Shown here one piece after another: positions 32,763-46,522 of a stretch of 64,000 bases of DNA. The notes under the pieces were generated by a model, which saw only the letters and a program-made list of their open reading frames with translations, searched no databases and had not been told where the DNA came from. Location of the stretch: positions 744,001 through 808,000 of the forward strand of contig SRSI01000079.1 of the NCBI GenBank assembly GCA_005656395.1, in the 5' to 3' direction. Positions within the stretch are counted from its first letter, which is position 1. Each line of letters begins with the position of its first letter. This DNA comes from Strongyloides papillosus (lineage: Eukaryota > Nematoda > Chromadorea > Rhabditida > Strongyloididae). The translations under genes were made by a program, and so were the position numbers.

Positions 32763-35140
32763 ATGTTTGAAAAGATAAAGAAATTCTGGTCATCAAATTC
32801 TAATATTAGTGGGAGCCGTAAATCTAGTCCACGATTTGTTAGGACCAAGTCTGGGAGAAGTATCTCGACATTCACTTTCAAAAAGACATCACGCCCACCC
32901 TGTAAGTTTTGTTTAATCTCTTATCATTTAGTGTTTTTGTTGTAGATTCTAAAGAAGGTGATTATGCCACGCCACCAGTCGTTGGTAAGCCACCTAGTAC
33001 TTTACCAAATGTTCCGGTGGTTCCACGCGATGGTGTCTACGAGAATTTCCATGGTCATCAAAGGCAAGAAGTTATCAGAAGACCTAGTGTACCAAATACT
33101 GAGGACGATGAAACTTTGACTTTGTTAAACCAGGATACAGTTGTACAAAGTCCTTGTGGAGGTTATTCGGATAACAATACCAGTTTCTGTGGATTACCAG
33201 GAAGAGAGAGTCCAAGCATTAGAGGTACAGATCATTGGCTAGGTAAGTATTTGTCACATAGTGTGTTTCATAATCATTTTTTAAGGTTCGGCAAAAGAAG
33301 AGTATCTCAGACACTATAGGGATTCAGAAAAGCCTCCATTGAATGTGAATCCATCGTCAATTCTACACTACCGTTCATATACGATGCCTAATGCTAGGAG
33401 GACACGGAGTTTCGCTCATCTTCCTGGTTCTTCAAAACAGTCGTCGGCATCAAGTAATGTTAGTCAAGGAGCTAGCCAAGTGTACAATAGTCAGTCCGGT
33501 ATCTATGGAGAGAGAGGAGCAATGAGACGTCAGGAACCATCTCTATCTTCATCTGGGTAAGTATCATGAAATGAAAATTCAACCAATACTGTTATTTTAG
33601 ATTCGTATCAAACATTTCATCACCCGTGTGCAGAGATCGATACAGGAATGTTGATAGTGAATCACCGTATAGAGTAGTGGAGACCAGATATCCAAGATAC
33701 TCCAACTCAAGTGAGCTTCTATCTCCACCAAGAAACCCAAGAGTCAATGTGGGATCTGTCTACACACCAGGCCCTTGTTCAACTCCAATAAAGGGTACAT
33801 CAAACATTTATGGCAGTGCAAGAAGTGCACAAGAAGATGTCTTCTTCGATAAGTCTTCTAGAGGCGGGGTTTCATCAGCTGTCAGTTGCCAGAGAATAGA
33901 TGAAATTGAAGAATCACTTCGGGATATCCAACGGAAGATGAGTACCTCGACATCAATTCAGACACCATCAAATGTCCAAACAGACGGTTCTCAACAAGCG
34001 CTACTCTCAATACTAATGGATAAGAAAAATGAAGCCGATCGTCTCAGGGAGAAAGTCAAGAAATTGGAAAATAGGTTGCAGATACAAAAGTGTGACTTTG
34101 CTGAGGAGACAGAAAAGTTGCAATTGGAGGGTGAAAACATCAGGCATAAGTTAAAGCTGATGACGGAGAAGTTTAACAGATTGGACCAGGAGTATCGTCG
34201 TTATAGAGAAGCAACACTCGTCACGGAGAATGATTTCCAGAAAAGTTTAGATGATATGGATAAACTCAAAAAGGATTATGAAACTGAAATTAGTTGCTTG
34301 AAGCAGAAATTGACTAGTGTCCTCGTTATGGATGATGGCAAATCTTCGTCTATGAATGAAGCAAACAAACTATTGGAGGAAGAAAATGCCGTATTGTTAA
34401 ATAAACTCGATGAAAAGGAGGAAGAGATAACAAAGTTGAAGAATGAGTTGAATCACCATCGTTCATTTAAAATTCTTAACGACGATGAGTATGATGATGA
34501 TAATCTCCTAGTGTTGGATGAGTTCAAGGATGAGAATAGTACTCCAGAAAATGGAAGTAAAAAGGAAGAGACTTTCAAAAGTGTCAGTTCAGCTCTGTCA
34601 AAAATCCATCTCTCTTCACTTCACTCGCCATCCAATAGTTCAGGCTTCGGTGGATCACATTCTCATGGCCTTATTAGTTCTCCTTTTACGGAAAAGTCGT
34701 CTAATTCAGGAACGAAAAACACTGTAGCTGGTTCATTGTCTTATAACTTGAATGACATATCAAATAATGATAAGACAGCAACTCTAATGACTATCCAACC
34801 AAGGATTCAAAGAATCATTAAAGATAGTAATGAAATCGGAAAACGCCTGCGTATGATTTCTAAATGTTTCTCGGAGATATCCTCAAACATTGTCGATGGA
34901 AGGGATCCCGGATTCCATAAGCTGGCTTCACGTTTCAATGATTCATCAGATTCGGATGATGACATAAATAATTTTGAAAATAAGATGTCATATAACAGTC
35001 TCCAATTTGAGGATGTTATTCGTAAACATCAGGAGGATATTCAGAAGGCTGAGAAGTTCTTGTCACAGGTCTCTAGCAATATCATTCACTATACAACAAG
35101 AACACCAGGAGAAAACAATCCTGTGTGTAATATCCAATGA
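32763..35140 (+). CDS. Coiled-coil protein with long Ser-rich disordered N-terminus
   Basis: Four exons (32763-32901, 32946-33242, 33286-33556, 33601-35140) with 43-44 nt introns keep one frame and give 748 residues. The N-terminus is basic (MFEKIKKFWSS ..). Residues about 40-360 are Ser/Pro/Arg-rich and probably disordered. Residues about 368-540 form a strong coiled coil (DKKNEADRLREKVKKLENRL .. LLEEENAVLLNKLDEKEEEI). The C-terminal 200 residues are Ser-rich with a further helical stretch (QFEDVIRKHQEDIQKAEKF). The composition fits a cytoskeletal, centrosomal or junctional scaffold, but no orthologue is recognised and this is inference. The gene model rests on frame continuity across all three introns, with good GTAAGT donors and TTTAG/TTGTAG-type acceptors. 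Confidence 0.85.
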
Positions 35141-35451
35141 GATGGTATCTTCCAAGGAGGAATTGTATATATTTGTAAAGTTACTTGTTTTTAAAGTTTG
35201 CAGATCAATTTAATCTGCTGTTAAAGGATTTATTTTGTTAATTATTAATAGTATTTTAAATGATGTTAAATGATATGGAAAAAAATTTTCTTTTTAATAA
35301 CTTGTATATAGTTTTTATTGTAGTATGATAAAGATTTATTTTGATAATAAAATAATTCTAGAGTTTTGGTGTTTTTTATAACTTTATTGTGTGTCATGTC
35401 ATAAGAGATTGTAGTACAGAAATTATATATATATTACTTTTATTATTCTAA
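35141..35451. other. Convergent 3' intergenic region
   Basis: About 310 bases between two converging genes, AT-rich, nothing else seen. Confidence 0.5.
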
Positions 35452-36699
35452 TTAATAAGTGGAAGTTTCAGTGGTAACAGACTCACTGTCTGTAGTCATT
35501 TCACTTTCCTGATCCATTTCCTTTCTGATGTCATGTAAAACTTGGATACCCTGATTGAAAATAGCTTTTTTCTTCTTCCTATAAGCATCATTACTTCTCT
35601 TATGTATGAAGAATGTCATAGAGGCAATAACAGCTCCAAGAATTAGGGTAAGTGGAATTAACGAAACAGCGTGATCCATTATCCATGACTCATATTCCCC
35701 ATTATCCAGAGAATCCGACTGAGAAATCAATGTTGGTTCCGAAGATTTATCATCAACAACCCCAATATTCTCCTTATATTGACTGACCACAAAACTAAAC
35801 AAATATTTTAATGCCCTTTTTATATCATTCTCCATCAACCATTCGTTATCATAATACCTCTCCATTTCGACGATTTCAGATATTGAGGTAAAGTGTGATT
35901 TTATACTGAACGTGTAAAAATTCTCCTGCAGACTTCTTTCTAACAACGGTTCTGGTTCATTATCACCTTCAACTAATTTCCGATAGGTAAATTTGTTACT
36001 TGCTAGTTTCAAATTACGATCTGCCATGTATTTATTCATAATCTTTTCGATTTGTTTAATCATATCTTTTTTAAATTCTCTAAATTGATTGTTGTTTTTG
36101 AAAGGATAAGGTCTCCCATTTGGCATTGGATTTAGCATAACGAAAATTCCCAGACCAATAAAGTTGTCACATTTCTTGGGTGTACCAGTGATTATAAAGT
36201 ACATCTCATTTTTTGAGCTTTTGCCAATAACCTTTTTCAACTTTTCGCAATCACTTTCATCCACGATAGAATCGTTATGCATTAAAGGACCAAGTCTTAT
36301 CTCCTTAATGCTTATCCTTTTGGCAAATACCAAAGATTTTAAGTAACACCTTATTTGATAACGTATTGTTCTTGATTGAGTGAAGTTGTCGTAGAATAGG
36401 TGCATTTTGATATGATTAAATGATATATCAATAGAAATCTAGAAATAATTATATATTTACGGCATTGTAAAACTTACAGGATCAAAACTTAGACAGTCAT
36501 CCACGTATCCTTGGCCTCCGATAGTTTCTTTATGGGTATAGTTTGTTGTATCTCCTATTTGGTTGGATAGAGTCAATCCACGAAACAATTCATCCAACTC
36601 CAATTCTTTTTCTGCTCCACTAAGGGGAATCTCAGCTTCATGATCATTACCACGTATTTGTGAAAATACCAACACAATTACAACTAATTTGGCAAACAT
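35452..36699 (-). CDS. Type I membrane protein, unknown family
   Basis: Exons 36478-36699 and 35452-36438 join in phase 0 over a 39-nt intron, giving 402 residues from the Met at 36699. A Met 16 codons earlier is possible, but MFAKLVVIVLVFSQIRG makes a clean signal peptide. The extracellular part of about 320 residues has few Cys and no domain I recognise. One membrane span (SLIPLTLILGAVIASMTFFI) lies near residues 330-352. The cytoplasmic tail is basic, then acidic and Ser/Thr-rich (ESEMTTDSESVTTETST). The start lies 194 bases downstream of the CTR9 stop on the same strand, so it may be the second gene of an operon, although no functional link is evident. Confidence 0.78.
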
Positions 36700-36893
36700 A
36701 TAAAAATGAAGATATAAAAAAACATTTCTACTTCCCTTCTTATACAAAAAAAAACATATTCAAAATTTTTGTAATATTCAAAAATTTATACAAAAAGAGT
36801 AAATAAATATTATTAAAATATTATACATTATATACACCATTATTAACAACTAAAAATACAAATAAAAAAAATTTTTATATATACAAACTAACT

Positions 36894-39800
36894 CTAATCA
36901 GATGACGATGAGCTTAATGACTCATCAGAACAAGGACCAAACACAGTATCAACAGGATCTGGTGATGACATGGATTCTTCCATTCTGAATCTTCCTCCAG
37001 CTTTATCTTCTCCTCCATCTCCTGAAGTAGATATGAGAGTGTTCTTCTTAGACTTGGAGCTAACTTCAAAAGTAGTACCTTGCTCCTCTCCCTTCTTATC
37101 ATCATCTTCATTCTCAGAAGCCTCTACCTTTCTACGATTTCTTCTGCTCCTTTTTAACTTTTTCTTTCTTTCACTCTCCTCAAAGCATTCATTGTCGGAA
37201 GCAACAAATCCCTCCATATCATCATCCTTCTTCTTCTTTTGGCTTTCACCTTTACCACCAGACTTCCTTTTATCATCTTTAACTGGTACTCTGAGAGCAT
37301 CCTTATTCATATTAAGAAACTCATTACGAAGATCTCGTAATCTATTCTGTCTTTCAAGATCCTGGCTTTCTTGAATCTTCATTTGAGCTATTTTTTCCTC
37401 CTCTAACTTTAGCATAATCTCCCTTTGCTTTCTTCTACTCTCTTCTCTTGCTCTCTCAATCTCAACAATCTGTGGTCTTTTGGAGTTTGCTTGAATTAGG
37501 TAATCCTCACAGTTAGAATACTCCTCTGTCAGATGGTCTATATTTATGTGTTTCCACTTCATCTTCATATCACTGCTACTTTTCATTGAACCATGAACAT
37601 CATCAAAAGCGAGCTTAGCCTCCTCAAAGTAACCAATAGCTTTGTCCAAATCAGATAGAGAATGGTTTGGAGATTCCATGATACGCAAGCCAAGTTTTGC
37701 GTAGATTTTTGCCACGTTATACTTGGCATATAGATTCAATGGGTCATGTTGAACAGCTTGAAGCATGTAATCCAAAGCATTATTATAGTCCTCAACTTTC
37801 CAGTACATGCGACCAAGAGCCAACAATACATCAGAATCAGTATCCAATCCAAACTTTTCAATAGCAGCCTTGTACATCCTAATAGCATTAAGATAATTTT
37901 TAAGTAGCCCATAAACGTATGCTAAGTTTAGCCAAGGACCCTTCTCATCAAATAAGACTTCACGAACCTCAGAGAAACATTCGCGAGCTTCTTCATAGGA
38001 ACCAATAAATGTGAGTAAGATTCCCATACAGTTCCCTGCGTAGACATTTTTTGGATGATTCCTCAATACCTTTTGGAACATCTCAAATGCTCGCGACATA
38101 TTTTCTTCATCCTTCTCCTTATTCCTATTTGGTTTGTAGAGTTGCTCCAACCATATAACTCCAAGAGCAAGGTGAGGATAAGCATTGTCTTTGTGTTCCG
38201 GAAACTTGAGAATTACCTCAAACTTCTTTTGAGCCTCCAAGAAGTTCTTTTTCTTCATAAACAGAGATCCTAAAGCTGCTAAAGCACCAATGTTGTGAGG
38301 ATCATTGGAAAGCACGTCTTGGTAGTGTTTGGTTGCTGCTTTGTAATCACTACATTTCTCCGCAATTTTTCCTAATCTTAAACTACCTTCATTGTAGTTT
38401 GGCTTCCACTTTAACAAACGCTTGTACAGCTCGATTGCATTATCAGTGTATCCCAATTCTTCATTTGTCCTTGCGAGGTTGAATGTGAATGTTAGTTCAA
38501 GACTATCAACGTAAGAATTATCCTTCAGACGCTCCTCCTCAACTCTAGACAAACACTGAGAGAAGATAGTGTTTGCTTCAGGGAAGACTTTATTCATGTA
38601 CAAATATACACCGTAGTTATTTAACAACTCAATTGGAATCCGGACATCTTCTGACTCCTTATACATATCAATTACCCTTGAAGTCTCCTTTAATGCAAGA
38701 GGCAAGTTAGTCTTCTCCACGAATCTGGCATGCTCAACAACCAATGTAGGATCGTTGAGGTTTTCATTATTTAACAGCTCAGAGAAGTACTGTTTAACAG
38801 AAGCAGTACGTTTATCTTTCGTTGCAGCATCCTTCCCAGGTGATCTTATATACATCATAATCAGAGCCTTCTTGGTTTCAGCGTTATCTGGATCAGTAAT
38901 TAAGATCTTCCCAAAGTACTCTATCGCTTTTTCAAAGTCCTTCTTCTTTGCATAAAGTTGTCCAAGTCCAAAGAGTGGATTAATAAAATCTGGGCTGCAG
39001 GTAGCAACTGCCATATTGTAGTGTTTTATTGCCAACTCAATTTCACCTTTGCGATGGTGAAATCTACCGACGAGATAATGACTTCTACCCTTAAGAATAG
39101 GAGATTCCGCCAACTGAAATGCAATCCTGCTGTACTTTTCACTTTTTTCATAGTTTCCTCTCAAAAACAAAAAGTCTGCCAACTCCAAAGCCGTTGAAGT
39201 ATTAGTAGGGTCAATCTTCCATGACTTTATCAGGCGATTTGCACCAGCAGTCGTTGATTCCAAGGTACCTTCATTGAAGTCAAGCACCGATAGAGCCGTC
39301 ATAGCATAACTGTTGTTCTCCTCGAGCTCCAAGACCCTTTCAAAAGCAACACGAGCCTTCTTTACATATCCCAACTTGACAAGACAATATCCAATCCCAA
39401 GACGAACATAAGCTGGGCACTTAGAACAAACTTCAAGAACTCTCTTGAAGAGTTGGAGAGATTTTGCGTAGTCCTTCTTGTTGTAAAAGACACAGGCATA
39501 TCCAATAAGAGCCGGGATATTGTCTTCGTTAGTATTTGTGACAAACTTGAACTGTGCCTCAGCATGATCCAATTTCTGGTCGTTATACAAAAGATAGAAA
39601 CCACGTTGGAGGATGTGGTTTGTATCATACTTTGAGATCTCATCGCCTTGATTAAGATGTTCCATAGCTTTAGAGAAGTATTGAGATCTCCTTCCTTTGT
39701 CCGTCTCGTTACAACCGCGCAGTATTTTGTAGGAAGTAATACTGTCGTGCAACTTGAGAACACCAGCGTCTCGACCGATGTTTTCTTTCTTTGCGAAAGC

Positions 39801-40073
39801 AATACCATCTTCAAGAATCCTCTCAAAATCGTCAAATCTCTTCAGGCGATAATATGCTATGGCAAAACTGTGCCATATATCTGGAGTACAGTGTTCTCCT
39901 GACAATTCGGAGATAATAACATCGACTTCTGGTAACGTCGAGACAGGGTAAACGATGGTAGCCTAAAATGTGATGAAAATTTATTAGATAATTTGATGAC
40001 TAAAATTAAAACTTACCCCTCCGAAACGTCTGGGGATTGTCAGGATACTTTCATTGATGTCAGGTTCTGTCAT
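36894..40073 (-). CDS. CTR9: RNA polymerase-associated protein CTR9 (Paf1 complex)
   Basis: Exon 1 (40017-40073; MTEPDINESILTIPRRFGG) joins exon 2 (36894-39962) in phase 0 over a 54-nt intron, giving 1041 residues. The protein is almost entirely TPR repeats up to about residue 800 (for example GYACVFYNKKDYAKSLQLFK, LGVIWLEQLYKPNR). A charged coiled segment (REESRRKQREIMLKLEEEKI) and an acidic/basic low-complexity tail ending in DESLSSSSSD follow. This is the architecture of CTR9, the TPR scaffold of the Paf1 elongation complex that couples RNA polymerase II to H2B ubiquitylation and H3 methylation in the nucleus. The length is a little below the usual 1150. Assignment is firm from TPR layout and tail. 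Confidence 0.94.
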
Positions 40074-41201
40074 TATTACTAGAGGTATAACTAAAATAAA
40101 TTGTAATTATTTATAATTGTAACAGTGGAAAAAATCAAGAGGAAAATTACACGAAATCTATAATATTAAATAAAAAAAATGAAATGACAACGATGGTGTT
40201 TATAGAAAAAATATGTTTGCCTTTGGGTTTTTTGGAGCAGAGCTTCTCATAATGGGACACCGTAACATACCAAGTGATAAGAGTATTGTAAAATAAGTGA
40301 CATACAAAGTGATGCATTAATTGACTTAAGCATTTAGTTAACTAAATGCATAAATGATAGATACTCTGTGAACCAGTACTGTCAAGAGCCGAGATGTTTT
40401 TTAGCTTTGACAAAATCAGTTATCAATTTTGATGGGCTAATTCATGTGCTATATTATCTTCTATGTTGTTTGAGAGTCAAAATTCATGACTCCTATAGTT
40501 AGTTACAATTAAAAAAGTAATTGGAAGAAGAGTAAAAACCATCTCCACTCATTGTTAATATGAAATGAAAGAACACCTCATCCCTTTGGACTTCATTACC
40601 AGGAAACATGAACAGAAGAAGAAATTTAAATGTCGATTTTAATTCATCGTTTGTGAAATCAAAGCTGATCTTAGGTTGTTTGCCTGAATTTAATAAGAAC
40701 TTTTTCCGCATAATATTTTTTTTTCTCATGCATGGCAAAACAAAATCTATATTGTGTATCCATTGTTCTCTCATACACCTACACCTTGGGATATAATATA
40801 AAATTAATTGGTGTAAAGTTGACGCAATCTCTCCTTCTTTTGAAACATAGACAATGAATTGGGCGGGTATCTCATTGTATTTTTTCTGTTTTGAGTATAA
40901 TATGCTTTCAAAAATTTATCTTTCTTTACACCAAAAGAATTGTTTTAGATTGTACTTTATTCAAATTTAATTCTACTAGTAAAAGAGTCTCTTTGGTGGA
41001 ACAAATGTTGTGTTCACTTTAATAGAGTAGGAGTTAATGGTATTATTTCTTCATTGTCAGATAATTTTAAAATACTTATTTTTGTTTTAGCTCTAACATT
41101 TTTTGTGATTGTGTGCGTGTTGATATGTCTCCCTAAATTTAGTTTCTTATTTTTTTTCTCTTAATTAATTATTTAATGTTGTTTTTAGTGTATATTTAAG
41201 T
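40074..41201. other. Divergent intergenic region between CTR9 and chromodomain gene
   Basis: About 1.1 kb that must hold both promoters. A 91-residue minus-strand ORF at 40499-40774 and a 62-residue plus-strand ORF opposite it were noted, but neither shows splice-linked partners or recognisable motifs. Confidence 0.5.
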
Positions 41202-42047
41202 ATGGCTAGAACACCTAAAAATCCTTCTCCCCAGGAGGAACGCGTTATGGAGAGTATTCTCGGTAAAAGTGTCAAGGATGGCAAAACTCTCTACAGAGTT
41301 AAGTGGAAGGGATTGTCTTTTAATGAGGCAACATGGGAACCTGAAAGTAATATCGTAAGTTTAAAGTATCCTAGAGAATATATTTTTTTTAGAAACAGTC
41401 ATTTGTCAAGAAGTATGAGGAAAGCATCAGCAAAGGAATACCTTTTTCGGAGACTAAGGACTACAGTGCTGATGATCAAAAACCCAAAAAGGCTAAGAGG
41501 GACAAACCAAGAGCTGTTGATGAATATGGGTTCAATAAGTATGGTCCGAAATATATATGGGTTAAGCGGGGTGATGACCCTCAGAGAATTATAGACAAGA
41601 TCAACGAGGGTAGGTTTCCATTAACCTAAAGTGTGTTTACTAATTTTATTCTTTTTAGAAATACTTGAAAAAGCAAGAACTGTCACAACTCCTCCACCTA
41701 GATTTGTTTTGTCTGCTTCTCAACGACCAAGATCTACTGGCCAAATAAGAGTACTCAAAACAGTTAACTCCCAAAGGAGACAAAGTACTGGCAGTAGAAA
41801 AAGAAAGCTTAGTGAAAATGGCAATTGCCACCTCGATAGACTCATGAAGAGTGCTAAAAAGGGAACGAGGTACTCTGAAGTAAATATCCTTGGTGTTCTT
41901 GGGGCTCAGTACAACTTGATGAGGGAGAAGTATTACTTGGTACAGTTAACAAGTAAGAATGTTGTACCAATTCATCCAGATGATATTCCTCCTAGATTCA
42001 AGGATGAGTGCTCGCGAATCGATGAAAATGCTTTATTCGGTTTTTGA
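41202..42047 (+). CDS. Chromodomain protein (HP1/CEC-like)
   Basis: Exons 41202-41354, 41393-41609 and 41659-42047, with introns of 38 and 49 nt, give 252 residues. Residues 13-60 are a chromodomain: ERVMESILGKSVKDG, YRVKWKGLSFNEATWEP and ESNI, with the Y/W/W aromatic positions that bind methyl-lysine in this family. Intron 1 falls within the domain's last helix, and the second exon supplies KQSFVKKYEE. A basic linker follows. The C-terminal 60 residues (NILGVLGAQYNLMREKYYLV .. DDIPPRFKDEC) could be a divergent chromoshadow domain, but the match is weak. The likely role is a reader of H3 methylation in chromatin. It sits head to head with CTR9. Confidence 0.85.
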
Positions 42048-42207
42048 GCCCATTGTATGAATCTTTTAATTTTGATAAGTTTTAATAATTTTTGTATATT
42101 TATTGTATTTATTTTGTTTTTATAATAAACTATAAAGTGGGTTTTATGCTACCATTTGTATTCTTTTTGGGGAGGGTTTTCAAGGGGTTTTGTGTCGGAA
42201 ATTTTGA

Positions 42208-42979
<772 letters not shown>

Positions 42980-44010
42980 ACAAATATAAAAACACATCAT
43001 ATCAAGATATAAAAATAAAGAATGTATTTATTACGTGAATCTTTAATGGTTAATAAAAAAACATATAGATAAAAATGGTTTTATACGTTGTTACAATAAA
43101 ATATATAATGATAAAATTGTTGTAACTTATTCCAATAGAGACCCTTCTTGGTGCATCTTAATCAATCAAATCTTCACGAACGAATTGGTCAATTGAAGTG
43201 ATTGATACTTTAATGAATTTAAAGAGACTCAATTTGTATTAATTTTAACACTCTTTATAAATACAATAAATCTAAATATTATGTAAAATTAGCATATACC
43301 ACAGATACCATTTGGTGTGCGATAAACACATTTAATGATTGCAGTACGATCTTCAATAGTTTTCAGTATAGTAAAATTTTTTGAGCGCTTAACAACAATA
43401 TTTGAAGAATTAGAATATTCTGGATCATCAAATTCGAGTTTTTCTCCATTATAAAACATTCCTAATAAGAAAGCATAAAGCATCCTATCTGTTGTACAAT
43501 TTGATTGGAACTGTTTATCATTGTCATAGTATCGGTATATCTGCTCTTCAAGCAGCAGGTCATCATCCTTAGGTCCATAAAATAAGAGTCTTGATCTAGG
43601 TGTTTCATTTTCCTCATCCTTGCAAATAGTATTCCAGATGCACTAATTCATATCTAAAGATAGTAAATGTTAAATTAGAATAATCTGGATACATTGGAGC
43701 ATAGTCGATTGTTTCTTCTAAATACAACATCCTTGTGATTAAAAAATTATCCGTATTGTAGTAACCTAAGCTTCTTCCACCAATTTGAAGAATGAGAGTG
43801 ATGTTAAATGTTGTCAGCTTATCTTCATTCAACTTAAAAGCTAATATTTGATATCTATTTTTATAGGGCATTATTGTATATTCATGACCTATTATTGTTA
43901 TCTGATGACAAAAATTGAATGCGTTTAGTACAGGACATAGCTTTATATACATATGATTAAGTTCATAATCTTCATTAGGTTTTTTGATTAAATAAAATAA
44001 TTTGTGAAGG
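42980..44010 (-). pseudogene. 3' half of a secreted-protein family copy
   Basis: This region matches 26520-27430, coding part and 3' flank alike. Recognisable pieces are KLFYLIKKPNED, then [20 protein letters not shown] and YAPMYPDYSNLTFTIF, and, in another frame, NGEKLEFDDPEYSNSS and [11 protein letters not shown]. About 90 bases are inserted at roughly 43200-43300, just after the Cys-V-Y site, and there are frame changes and stops near 43490 and 43620. The homology stops abruptly at about 44010; the matching 5' half lies at 54440-55160. Confidence 0.85.
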
Positions 44011-46200
44011 GAAACTTTCATACAAAAAAATTGGACAAATTTCACATTATTACGTAAAATGCAATAAAAATGTCCCACTATTTTAAAATGTTCAAATTTA
44101 TCCAAATTTAAATATATCAAGCAAAAACAAAAATGTTTTAAATGATACGAAACGTTAGATTTTCGCATAAGTTTGATCATTCATTACAAAAATATATACT
44201 TTAATATTTTGATATAAGTTAACATTTATTTAATCTTAGAAAATTTAAAAATATTATACTTATTTTTGAATCTAATTCGTTTTTAAAAATACATTATGAA
44301 GTACGTTTTCAGAAGTCAATTTCGTTTGAAATTGTTAACGCTTTATCAAAAATCGTTACTTCAAACATTCTACTAACAAAAATATTAATAGAAATTTAAA
44401 AACTTTATAAAAATAATAACAAAAAGCAATAATGATTTAACAGCACAAAGTGTTACCAATTAAGTATATTATTTTAGTATTTACTATTTTTCTTATTTAA
44501 ATTAAAATATTTAAAAAATATTTTTATTATTATCAAAATACATAATGTTTTAAAACATTTAAAAATAATCTTGAAAAACAGTATAAAAAAAGTTAAGTCA
44601 TTAGATGCGTAAACTTTATATAAAAATCTTATTTATAGTAATTCAAACAATTAAAGAATATTTAAAAAAAATACTATCTTATACCAATAAATACTCTTTA
44701 TAAAAATATAATCTTATATAATGTCAAATTCTAATATTGTATTTTAAAATCTATTGTAAAAAATAACTTAAGTTTTAAAATAACAACAGTAAAATATAAA
44801 AATTAAAACCCATTTTAATTATTGTCTTAATTTTTTATACGAAATAATTGCATTAAAATTATCGTAAATCAAGAAAATTCAATTTTAATAGGTGGGACAA
44901 ATTTAATAAATTTTACACAAATGTTTTCCTTTTTTTCTGTGCAGCTTTTATTGTAAGAATACCTTTACGAACACAATCCATACTAAAAATGTCTTTAAAA
45001 ATTATCCTTATCTAACGAAAACATAAAAATTGGGACTTTTTCCAAATATTATCTATAAATACTTAGTACATAAAATTAACTAAAATATTTTTCCAAATTG
45101 AAAGAAACTTTGTACAACACCTTTTTATACTGAAACACCATTAGGAATCATCTGCGGAATCAGAAATGCTTTATTGGGGCTTATACTCTTTAGAATTTCT
45201 TCATCAGACATTTTATATTTACAATTTTAGCAGAATATTTCAATTATTAAAAAAAATCTGGTTTTCTATTTTTTATTAGTGACTTTTCTTTCCATTTATG
45301 ATTTTCTGATAATTTGATGCCTATATCTCATGATCATTCTTGGAAGTCAGATTTAAACCAAATTATAAATACTTTAATAAGGAACACTTATTAAACATTT
45401 TACCGAAAATAATATGTTTAAAATTTCAAATAGCCAGCAGAAGGTTATCTCTTGCTTGACTTTTGTTAACTTTTCAATGCATTCTACCAATAATTATTTT
45501 TATGAAAATTTACCACCACAAATTGTATATAACTTGGTTCAATTTTAATCAATTAATTTATTATAATATTCCTTCTTATTATTGAATTTCAGCTTTCAAA
45601 TGATTTATAAACCAATTTATTTCGTTAAGTTAAAAAATAACAATTTATGGCACAAATTAATGTTAAAAAGTGTTCAAAAGAGATAGTTTATAGAAGTAAT
45701 TTGTTAAATTATAGACAAAAATATTTGAAACACATTTTCCTCACTAGGTTTTGATAAAACACATTTATGGACTATTTAATCATAAAAATTGATTAAATAA
45801 ATAGAAAAATATGATAATTACAAATTGATAATATCAAGAAAGTTAAAATATGAGACTTGGAATAGCATAACTCGTTTCGTTGAAAAGCTACATACCTAAT
45901 TAGGACTTCATTTTTTAGTTAAACTGAGATTCATATCTCTTGTATTATTTTAATTGTTTTCATTAAGTTATGATCGAATAAATTTTAATAAGATGGACAT
46001 CATTATTTTATCCATTACTACACAAATTATCAAACAATCTCTCTAATATTATGTTTCTCTTTATTTTGGTATCTGACTGTTATTATTGTTTTTAAACCAT
46101 CCTGTTTAATTAATTTAAAAAAATGTTAACTTCTGTACAAGACACTTCTAGAAAATTATTCAAAAAAGGCTTTTAAAAGTAAAATATCTAATTTCCGTTA
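44011..46200. other. AT-rich region left of the retrotransposon
   Basis: About 2.2 kb of very AT-rich DNA. A 28-codon minus-strand ORF (45128-45214, MSDEEILKSISPNK..) is the only peptide with non-biased composition and cannot be supported. The last five bases (46196-46200, CGTTA) are the left target-site duplication of the retrotransposon. Confidence 0.5.
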
Positions 46201-46499
46201 GCATGGAATAAAACATTCTACCAAACTACATCTCAGCAATAATCTCTGGATTGGAATGGACTCAATCCTTTTTCTTATATAATCTTAAATTTAATTCATT
46301 CATTTTATTTCACATTAAGTGAGACATTTTTAATTGTAATAACTTCTAGAAAACGTAAGTTAATATTTTCATTTTTATTGTATAGTGTTTTCATCTATTA
46401 CAGGTGGACGCGCGTTTTCTATTCTTATATTGTTAAATAAAGGTTTCTCTTGATTTTGTTTTGAAAAAGGTACTCCAGTTGCATCTTAAAATTTTTACT
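46201..46499 (+). repeat. 5' LTR
   Basis: 299 bp, starting GCATGGAATAAAAC and ending CTTAAAATTTTTACT. It contains an AATAAAGG-type polyadenylation signal near 46437. The ends are not the usual TG..CA. The boundary may shift by one base, because an A precedes both copies, making the LTR AG..CT with a 4-bp duplication. Confidence 0.93.
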
Positions 46500-46522
46500 G
46501 GGATTCATATTGCAACTAGTGA

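Noticed and set aside
36970..37374. 134-codon plus-strand ORF
   Set aside because: Antisense to the acidic/basic tail of CTR9; composition follows from that tail.
40499..40774. 91-codon minus-strand ORF upstream of CTR9
   Set aside because: No recognisable domain, and it lies in the divergent promoter region; it could be a relic but is not supported.
45128..45214. 28-codon minus-strand ORF, MSDEEILKSISPNK..
   Set aside because: Composition is protein-like, but there is no convincing splice partner, no homology I can name and only 28 codons.
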